A stretch of DNA of 64,000 nt. Source: Polynucleobacter sp. TUM22923 (GTDB taxonomy: Bacteria; Pseudomonadota; Gammaproteobacteria; Burkholderiales; Burkholderiaceae). The stretch spans positions 1 through 64,000 of the forward strand of contig NZ_AP027274.1 of NCBI RefSeq assembly GCF_030295705.1, read 5' to 3'. Position 1 is the first letter of the stretch. Every line of letters begins with the position of its first letter. Below the pieces are notes generated by a model, which saw only the letters and a program-made list of their open reading frames with translations, searched no databases and had not been told where the DNA came from. The translations under genes and the position numbers were made by a program. Shown piece by piece: positions 58,417 through 64,000 of this stretch.

Positions 58417-59247
58417 ATGCCTTTGATGAAGACAAAACCGACCTCACCAGGTCGTCGCTCAATGGTCAAGGTGGTAAACCCCGATCTGCATAAAGGTAAA
58501 CCTTTTGCAGCATTGTTGGAGCCACAGTTTCAAAAAGCGGGTCGTAACAATAATGGTCACATCACTACCCGTCATAAGGGTGGTGGACATAAGCATCACT
58601 ATCGCGTCGTAGATTTTAAGCGCAATGACAAGGATGGTATTCCATCAAAAGTTGAGCGTCTTGAATACGATCCAAACCGCAGTGCAAATATCGCATTGGT
58701 TTTGTTTGCAGATGGTGAGCGTCGTTATATTTTGGCAGCTAAAGGTATGGTTGTTGGTCAGCCATTGATGAGTGGTTCAGAGGCGCCAATTAAGTCTGGT
58801 AACAATTTGCCGATTCGTAATATTCCAGTTGGTAGCACAATCCACTGCGTGGAAATGCTACCTGGTAAAGGTGCGCAGATTGCACGTTCTGCTGGTGGAT
58901 CTGCAGTACTGCTAGCTCGTGAAGGTGTATATGCTCAGGTACGTTTACGTTCCGGTGAAGTACGTCGTATTTTGATCGAGTGTCGCGCTACTATTGGTGA
59001 AGTTGGTAACGAAGAGCATAGCTTGCGCGTTATTGGTAAAGCTGGTGCAAATCGCTGGCGTGGTATTCGCCCAACCGTTCGCGGTGTGGCAATGAACCCA
59101 GTAGATCACCCACACGGTGGTGGTGAAGGTAAGACAGGCGAAGGCCGCGTACCAGTATCTCCATGGGGCACTCCAACCAAAGGTTATCGTACACGTCGCA
59201 ATAAGCGCACAACTTCGATGATCGTTCAACGTCGTCAAAAACGTTAA
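58417..59247 (+). CDS. rplB: 50S ribosomal protein L2
   Basis: L2 (276 aa) supports the peptidyl transferase centre. [15 protein letters not shown] in the C-terminal part contains the conserved histidine near the catalytic centre. Two bases after rplW. Confidence 0.98.
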   Translation: MPLMKTKPTSPGRRSMVKVVNPDLHKGKPFAALLEPQFQKAGRNNNGHITTRHKGGGHKHHYRVVDFKRNDKDGIPSKVERLEYDPNRSANIALVLFADGERRYILAAKGMVVGQPLMSGSEAPIKSGNNLPIRNIPVGSTIHCVEMLPGKGAQIARSAGGSAVLLAREGVYAQVRLRSGEVRRILIECRATIGEVGNEEHSLRVIGKAGANRWRGIRPTVRGVAMNPVDHPHGGGEGKTGEGRVPVSPWGTPTKGYRTRRNKRTTSMIVQRRQKR

Positions 59248-59266
59248 GCGATAAGGATAAATAGAT

Positions 59267-59545
59267 ATGACACGTTCAGCTAAAAAAGGTCCTTTTTGCG
59301 ACGCCAGCTTGGTAAAAAAAGTTGAAGTTGCACAGGCAAATAAAGACAAGAAACCGATTAAAACTTGGTCACGCCGTTCAACGATATTGCCAGACTTCAT
59401 TGGTTTGACAATTGCAGTTCACAACGGTCGACAGCACGTTCCGGTTTATGTATCAGAAAACATGGTGGGTCATAAGTTAGGCGAATTTGCCTTGACCCGT
59501 ACTTTCAAAGGTCACGCTGCTGACAAGAAAGTAACGAAGAAGTAA
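59267..59545 (+). CDS. rpsS: 30S ribosomal protein S19
   Basis: S19 (92 aa) sits in the 30S head and contacts the A-site tRNA via bridge B1a. [17 protein letters not shown] start and [16 protein letters not shown] end are typical. Confidence 0.98.
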   Translation: MTRSAKKGPFCDASLVKKVEVAQANKDKKPIKTWSRRSTILPDFIGLTIAVHNGRQHVPVYVSENMVGHKLGEFALTRTFKGHAADKKVTKK

Positions 59546-59555
59546 GGGGATGATG

Positions 59556-59885
59556 ATGGAAGTTAAAGCAATGCACCGCGGTGCCCGCATTTCTGCGCAA
59601 AAAACACGTTTGGTCGCTGATCAGATTCGTGGACTGCCAATTTCGCGCGCTATGAACATTTTGAATTTCAGCCCTAAAAAAGCTGCTTTTATTGTGAAGA
59701 AAGTAGTTGAGTCAGCAATGGCCAACGCTGAACACAATAATGGCGCTGATATTGATGAACTCAAGGTATCAACTATTCTTGTTGATAAAGGTACGTCTTT
59801 AAAGCGCTTTACTGCGCGCGCTAAGGGTCGTGGCAATCAAATTGAAAAACAAACATGTCACATCACCGTGACCTTGAGTAACTAA
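59556..59885 (+). CDS. rplV: 50S ribosomal protein L22
   Basis: L22 (109 aa) has a beta-hairpin in the exit tunnel. [21 protein letters not shown] near the N terminus. Three ATG codons in a row occur (59550, 59553, 59556); AAGGGG at 59544-59549 leaves six bases only before the third, which also gives the family start MEVKAMHRG. Confidence 0.96.
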   Translation: MEVKAMHRGARISAQKTRLVADQIRGLPISRAMNILNFSPKKAAFIVKKVVESAMANAEHNNGADIDELKVSTILVDKGTSLKRFTARAKGRGNQIEKQTCHITVTLSN

Positions 59886-59893
59886 GGAAAGAT

Positions 59894-60727
59894 ATGGGCC
59901 AAAAGATAAACCCCACCGGATTCCGACTCTCGGTAACGAAGAACTGGACATCACGTTGGTATGCAAATAATACTGATTTTGCAAAGATGCTTAAAGAGGA
60001 CGTAGATGTCCGCATCTATCTGAAGAAGAAATTAAAGAATGCATCAGTTAGCAAGGTAATCATCGAGCGTCCTGCAAAGAATGCCCGCATTACGATTTAT
60101 AGCTCACGCCCTGGTGTTGTTATCGGTAAAAAAGGCGAAGATATTGAAGTGCTCCGTCGCGAATTACAAAAGCGCATGGGCGTTCCTGTTCACGTCAATA
60201 TTGAAGAGATTCGTAAGCCTGAAGTTGATGCCCAGTTAATTGCGGATTCAATTACGCAACAGCTTGAGAAGCGCATTATGTTCCGTCGTGCAATGAAGCG
60301 TGCTATGCAAAATGCTATGCGTCTTGGTGCACTCGGAATTAAGATCATGTCTTCTGGTCGTTTAAATGGCGCAGAAATTGCTCGTCGTGAGTGGTACCGC
60401 GAAGGCCGTGTTCCACTTCACACTTTGAAGGCTGACATTGATTACGCTACATCTGAAGCGGAAACAACATACGGCATTATTGGTGTTAAGGTATGGGTCT
60501 ACAAAGGCGACACACTTGGTCGTGGTGCAGATGCTCCAGTAGTTACAGCAGAGCCAGCAGCCGATGATAGAAAGCCACGTCGTGCACCATCTAAAACAAC
60601 TGCACGTAAACCAGCAGGCGAAGACAAGCCATTAGTGGTTGCTAAGCCAGCCGTGAAGCGTGTACGTAAAGCCGTTGAAGCTACTGTAGAAGTTGCAGCT
60701 GCTGATGCGCAGAAGTCAGGAGAGTAA
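59894..60727 (+). CDS. rpsC: 30S ribosomal protein S3 with a C-terminal extension
   Basis: S3 guards the mRNA entry channel. KH motif [12 protein letters not shown] at 74-85 and the C-terminal domain [20 protein letters not shown] are standard; the core ends around residue 212. About 65 more residues rich in Ala, Lys, Pro and Arg follow, making 277 aa compared with 233 in E. coli. No frameshift explains this; the tail is a basic, probably disordered extension. Confidence 0.97.
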   Translation: MGQKINPTGFRLSVTKNWTSRWYANNTDFAKMLKEDVDVRIYLKKKLKNASVSKVIIERPAKNARITIYSSRPGVVIGKKGEDIEVLRRELQKRMGVPVHVNIEEIRKPEVDAQLIADSITQQLEKRIMFRRAMKRAMQNAMRLGALGIKIMSSGRLNGAEIARREWYREGRVPLHTLKADIDYATSEAETTYGIIGVKVWVYKGDTLGRGADAPVVTAEPAADDRKPRRAPSKTTARKPAGEDKPLVVAKPAVKRVRKAVEATVEVAAADAQKSGE

Positions 60728-60729
60728 GC

Positions 60730-61143
60730 ATGTTACAGCCAAAGCGTCGTAAGTATCGCAAGGAACAAAAGGGTCGCAATACCGGAGTGGCAACACGCGG
60801 TAGTTCTGTAGCTTTTGGTGACTTCGGTTTAAAAGCGGTCGGTCGCGGTCGTTTGACAGCACGTCAAATTGAATCTGCTCGCCGCGCAATGACACGTCAC
60901 ATCAAACGTGGTGGCCGAATTTGGATTCGTATTTTCCCAGATAAGCCAATTTCACAAAAGCCAGCTGAAGTACGTATGGGTAACGGTAAAGGTAATCCAG
61001 AGTACTACGTAGCTGAAATTCAACCAGGTAAGATTTTGTACGAGATGGATGGCGTAGATGAGACTTTGGCGCGCGAAGCTTTTAAGCTTGCTGCAGCTAA
61101 GTTGCCTTTACAAACTACATTCGTGATTCGCCACTTAGGTTGA
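60730..61143 (+). CDS. rplP: 50S ribosomal protein L16
   Basis: L16 (137 aa) contacts A-site tRNA and is needed for peptidyl transfer. [17 protein letters not shown] start and [22 protein letters not shown] are conserved. The arginine hydroxylated in E. coli (in the RIFPDKP region) is present. Confidence 0.98.
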   Translation: MLQPKRRKYRKEQKGRNTGVATRGSSVAFGDFGLKAVGRGRLTARQIESARRAMTRHIKRGGRIWIRIFPDKPISQKPAEVRMGNGKGNPEYYVAEIQPGKILYEMDGVDETLAREAFKLAAAKLPLQTTFVIRHLG

Positions 61144-61157
61144 TTGGAATAGAGATT

Positions 61158-61352
61158 ATGAAAAAGACAGAATTAGCATCAAAAGATCTGATTGCCTTAA
61201 ATGCAGAATTAACTGAGCTTCTGAAGACAAGCTTCAAGCTCCGTATGCAAAAGGGTACACAGCAACTCACCAATACCAGCCAATTGGGTAAGAATAAGCG
61301 CGAGATTGCTCGTGTTAAAACCTTTATTACCCAAAAAACTGCACAGAAATAA
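61158..61352 (+). CDS. rpmC: 50S ribosomal protein L29
   Basis: L29 (64 aa) is a two-helix protein near the exit tunnel. The frame opens 18 bases earlier (61140) in rplP, but ATG 61158 gives the family start [47 protein letters not shown] (about 27-55) is diagnostic. Confidence 0.96.
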   Translation: MKKTELASKDLIALNAELTELLKTSFKLRMQKGTQQLTNTSQLGKNKREIARVKTFITQKTAQK

Positions 61353-61364
61353 GGAAAAAGGGAT

Positions 61365-61634
61365 ATGACAGAATTATCTAAACCCTTAAACCGGACCCTC
61401 GTGGGCCGTGTCGTTAGCGATAAAATGCAAAAAACCGTGACTGTGCTGGTCGAGCGTCAAGTAAAGCACGCTCTCTACGGCAAGTATGTTGGAAAGTCAA
61501 AAAAATACCATGCGCATGATGAGGCTGGTACATACAAGATGGGTGATACCGTTGAAATTGCAGAATCTAGACCAATTTCACGCACTAAATCTTGGGTTGT
61601 AACCCGTTTAGTAGAAGCTTCAAAAGGTATTTAA
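61365..61634 (+). CDS. rpsQ: 30S ribosomal protein S17
   Basis: S17 (89 aa) binds 16S helix 11. [22 protein letters not shown] and the OB-fold end [17 protein letters not shown]. It is the last gene of the S10 operon; a terminator follows. Confidence 0.98.
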   Translation: MTELSKPLNRTLVGRVVSDKMQKTVTVLVERQVKHALYGKYVGKSKKYHAHDEAGTYKMGDTVEIAESRPISRTKSWVVTRLVEASKGI

Positions 61635-61642
61635 AGAAATAT

Positions 61643-61683
61643 AAAGGGAATTTGGTAAATTTATTTACCTTTCCCCTGTTTTT
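61643..61683 (+). terminator. Terminator between rpsQ and rplN
   Basis: GGTAAAT (61654-61660), TT, ATTTACC (61663-61669) forms the top stem; GGGAA (61646-61650) with TTCCC (61671-61675) extends it across a small internal loop; a T-run follows (61679-61683). This marks the S10/spc operon boundary. Confidence 0.7.
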
Positions 61684-61688
61684 CGTAG

Positions 61689-61705
61689 TAGAATAGAAGG
61701 CTTCG
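61689..61705 (+). promoter_or_regulatory. Candidate spc operon promoter (-10 region)
   Basis: TAGAAT (61689-61694), then AGAAGGCTTCGC, the same string as in the rplC promoter (56663). The -35 at the 17-base position (TACCTT, 61666-61671) is poor and inside the terminator. The -10 with discriminator similarity is the main evidence. 116 bases of untranslated leader separate it from rplN. Confidence 0.5.
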
Positions 61706-61821
61706 CTAGTTTTATTAGTTGAAGCAGTGTTTTTTCATTAATTCCGGGCCTTAGCTTTCGCTATAGCCCATAGACGGAACCAAGACTGTTTGCCTTTGGC
61801 TAACAAGTTGGGGATTAAAAA

Positions 61822-62190
61822 ATGATTCAGACCGAAAGTAGATTACAGGTTGCCGATAATACTGGCGCCAGTGAAGTCTTGTGCATCAAGGTATTGGGCG
61901 GCTCTAAGCGTCGTTACGCCAGTATCGGTGATGTAATCAAGGTAAGCGTGAAATCCGCTGCTCCACGTGGCCGTGTAAAAAAAGGTGACATATACAACGC
62001 TGTAGTGGTGAGAACTGCTAAGGGTGTTCGCCGGCCAGACGGTTCATTGATTAAATTCGATGCAAACGCTGCGGTACTGCTCAACGCAAAGCTAGAGCCA
62101 ATTGGCACACGTATCTTTGGACCAGTAACGCGCGAATTGCGTACTGAAAAGTTCATGAAGATCGTTTCTCTCGCCCCCGAAGTTATTTAA
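61822..62190 (+). CDS. rplN: 50S ribosomal protein L14
   Basis: L14 (122 aa) forms bridge B8 with 16S r[19 protein letters not shown] start and ETR-like end [18 protein letters not shown] are typical. First gene of the spc operon, 187 bases after rpsQ. Confidence 0.98.
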   Translation: MIQTESRLQVADNTGASEVLCIKVLGGSKRRYASIGDVIKVSVKSAAPRGRVKKGDIYNAVVVRTAKGVRRPDGSLIKFDANAAVLLNAKLEPIGTRIFGPVTRELRTEKFMKIVSLAPEVI

Positions 62191-62199
62191 GAGGCTGAT

Positions 62200-62508
62200 A
62201 TGAAAAAGATTCGTAAAGGTGATTCCGTCATTCTATTAACTGGCCGCGATAAGGGCAAGCAAGGAACTGTAACGACAGTTCTTGAGCATAAGTTAGTAAT
62301 TGAAGGTGTAAATATTTATAAGAAGAGCGTAAAACCTAATCCAGCTGCCGGTATTACTGGTGGAATGATTGACAAGGTAATGCCTGTTCACATTTCTAAT
62401 GTTGCTTTGGTTGACGGAAACGGCAAGCCATCACGTGTTGGTATTAAACTCGTTGACGGTAAAAAGCAGCGTTTCCTGAAAACTACTGGCGCAACATTAA
62501 GCGCATAA
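62200..62508 (+). CDS. rplX: 50S ribosomal protein L24
   Basis: L24 (102 aa) is an assembly-initiating protein at the exit tunnel. KOW motif [20 protein letters not shown] at the N terminus. Nine bases after rplN. Confidence 0.98.
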   Translation: MKKIRKGDSVILLTGRDKGKQGTVTTVLEHKLVIEGVNIYKKSVKPNPAAGITGGMIDKVMPVHISNVALVDGNGKPSRVGIKLVDGKKQRFLKTTGATLSA

Positions 62509-62524
62509 GGGATACGGAAAAATT

Positions 62525-63067
62525 ATGAGCACACGTTTTCAAGAACATTACAAAGAAAAAGTCATGGCCGACTTAATGACCAAGTTTGGTTACAAGTCTG
62601 TAATGCAAGTTCCACGCATCACTAAGATTACCCTGAATATGGGTTTGGGTGACGCGGTGAATGACAAAAAAATTATCGAAAATGCGGTTGGTGATTTGAC
62701 AAAAGTAGCAGGTCAGAAGCCAGTCGTAACAAAAGCAAAAAAAGCGATCGCGGGTTTCAAGATTCGTCAAGGCTATCCTATCGGTGCCATGGTAACGTTA
62801 CGTGGACAACGTATGTACGAATTCTTAGATCGCTTTGTTACTGTTGCTCTGCCACGAGTTCGTGACTTCCGGGGTATCTCTGGTAAGGCATTTGACGGCC
62901 GCGGTAATTACAACATTGGCGTTAAAGAGCAAATTATTTTCCCTGAAATCGAATACGATAAAATTGATGCTCTGCGTGGTCTCAACATTAGTATTACGAC
63001 GACCGCTAAAACTGACGAAGAAGCAAAAGCTTTGTTAGCAGCGTTCAAATTCCCATTCCGCAATTAA
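62525..63067 (+). CDS. rplE: 50S ribosomal protein L5
   Basis: L5 (180 aa) binds 5S rRNA and the P-site tRNA elbow. [20 protein letters not shown] start, [13 protein letters not shown], and [18 protein letters not shown] in the C-terminal half are typical. Confidence 0.98.
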   Translation: MSTRFQEHYKEKVMADLMTKFGYKSVMQVPRITKITLNMGLGDAVNDKKIIENAVGDLTKVAGQKPVVTKAKKAIAGFKIRQGYPIGAMVTLRGQRMYEFLDRFVTVALPRVRDFRGISGKAFDGRGNYNIGVKEQIIFPEIEYDKIDALRGLNISITTTAKTDEEAKALLAAFKFPFRN

Positions 63068-63076
63068 GAGGCTAAC

Positions 63077-63382
63077 GTGGCAAAACTATCCCTAATTGAG
63101 CGCGAGAATAAGCGCGCTAAAACTGTAGAGAAGTACGCTGTTAAGCGTGCCGAACTAAAGGCAATCATCGCTGACCAGTCGCGCAGTGATGAAGAGCGGT
63201 ACGAAGCTCGTTTGAAAATGCAAGCGCTTCCACGGAATGCAAGCCCGATTCGTCAAAGAAATCGTTGTTCATTAACAGGTCGCCCACGCGGTGTATTCAG
63301 TAAGTTTGGATTAGCCCGTAGCAAAATTCGCGAAATCGCCTTCCGTGGCGAAATCCCCGGATTAACCAAGGCCAGCTGGTAA
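63077..63382 (+). CDS. rpsN: 30S ribosomal protein S14
   Basis: S14 (101 aa) sits in the 30S head. It is the long, zinc-free form (no CxxC pairs), with [19 protein letters not shown]. The start is GTG 63077 with AAGAGG upstream. Confidence 0.97.
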   Translation: MAKLSLIERENKRAKTVEKYAVKRAELKAIIADQSRSDEERYEARLKMQALPRNASPIRQRNRCSLTGRPRGVFSKFGLARSKIREIAFRGEIPGLTKASW

Positions 63383-63406
63383 GCGGCGAAAGAATTAGGA
63401 GAACTC

Positions 63407-63802
63407 ATGAGTATTAGCGATCCAATCGCCGACATGTTGACCCGGATCCGCAATGCGCAAGCAGTGCAGAAGCCCGTAGTCTTGATGCCGTCGTCAAAAG
63501 TAAAAGTAGCTATTGCAAAAGTCTTGCAGGATGAAGGTTATATTGATAGTTTTGAGATCAAAGGTGAAGCTGCTAAGCCAGTGCTCCATATTGATCTTAA
63601 GTACTATGCAGGCCGCCCTGTAATTGAGCGTATTGACCGTGTATCAACACCAAGTCTACGCATCTACAAAGGACGCCACGACATTCCTGAAGTAATGAAT
63701 GGCTTGGGCATTGCAATTATTTCAACCCCACAAGGCGTAATGACAGACCGCAAAGCACGTGCAAACGGCGTTGGTGGCGAAGTTATTTGCTACGTCGCGT
63801 AA
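63407..63802 (+). CDS. rpsH: 30S ribosomal protein S8
   Basis: S8 (131 aa) binds 16S helix 21 and, in E. coli, represses the spc operon at rplE m[18 protein letters not shown] opening and the C-terminal [20 protein letters not shown] with the RNA-binding STP loop. AGGAG before ATG. Confidence 0.98.
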   Translation: MSISDPIADMLTRIRNAQAVQKPVVLMPSSKVKVAIAKVLQDEGYIDSFEIKGEAAKPVLHIDLKYYAGRPVIERIDRVSTPSLRIYKGRHDIPEVMNGLGIAIISTPQGVMTDRKARANGVGGEVICYVA

Positions 63803-63812
63803 GGAGAGAAAT

Positions 63813-64000
63813 ATGTCTCGTGTTGGTAAATCACCCATTACAGTGCCTAAGGGCGCTGAAATCAGTATTAATGGTGCAATGATCACTGTCAAAGGTCCAT
63901 TAGGAACTCTGACGCACAATTTGCACCCTTCAGTTGGTTTGAAGCAAGAAAATGACGTTTTAACCGTTATTTTAAACAACGACTCGCCAGAAGCGGGCGC
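63813..64000 (+). CDS. rplF: 50S ribosomal protein L6 (5' part; cut by the window end)
   Basis: The first 62 codons of L6: MSRVGKSPITVPKGAEI with the following VKGPLGTL motif. The frame stays open to the last base. AAGGAG at 63801-63806 precedes ATG 63813 by six bases. The spc operon continues beyond the window. Confidence 0.96.
   Translation, partial: MSRVGKSPITVPKGAEISINGAMITVKGPLGTLTHNLHPSVGLKQENDVLTVILNNDSPEAG

Overview
This is the origin-proximal part of a betaproteobacterial chromosome. Gene order, 16S type and protein sequences point to Polynucleobacter (Burkholderiaceae). Two freshly broken genes (livF, livH) inside an otherwise intact operon fit a lineage under genome reduction, such as the ciliate endosymbiont P. 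necessarius; the species assignment is inference. Layout: (1) 1-5930, replication start: DnaA boxes, dnaA, a dnaA-dnaN spacer with further DnaA boxes and a textbook-like DnaA-trio unwinding element, dnaN, gyrB, then a SET-domain methyltransferase gene and a small DUF3717-like gene. (2) 6261-10838, a branched-chain-amino-acid-type ABC transporter operon livG-livF-livJ-livH-livM, in which livF carries two frameshifts and livH an in-frame stop. (3) 10969-15298, the chromosome segregation block: a 15/16 parS match, mnmG with a perfect parS embedded in its coding sequence, rsmG, parA, parB. (4) 15366-22530, the complete F1Fo ATP synthase operon atpIBEFHAGDC, followed by hemE, whose start lies in the loop of an inverted repeat that looks like the atp terminator. 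(5) 23658-32033, a mixed block: AT-rich DNA with DnaA boxes before priA; minus-strand gcvH, a zinc-ribbon-like small gene, a fatty acid desaturase and tRNA-Arg; cytochrome c5; rsmI; a diaA/gmhA-type SIS gene with a dolP-like BON lipoprotein gene and a class I cytochrome c; a GNAT gene. (6) 32034-37703, one rRNA operon (16S, tRNA-Ile, tRNA-Ala, 23S, 5S) with a strong promoter, boxA-like elements and a terminator. (7) 37726-64000, the translation and transcription superoperon: tRNA-Tyr, Gly, Thr, tuf, tRNA-Trp, secE, nusG, rplKAJL, rpoBC, rpsLG, fusA, a second identical tuf, rpsJ, rplCDWB, rpsS, rplV, rpsC, rplP, rpmC, rpsQ, rplN, rplX, rplE, rpsN, rpsH and the start of rplF. Nearly everything runs on the plus strand, co-directional with replication leaving oriC. 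I found no mobile element, CRISPR array, phage or defence locus. The window is mostly core genome. The points of interest are replication and segregation signals (DnaA-trio, parS inside a gene, DnaA boxes at priA), early gene decay, and regulatory RNA or promoter architecture between ribosomal operons.
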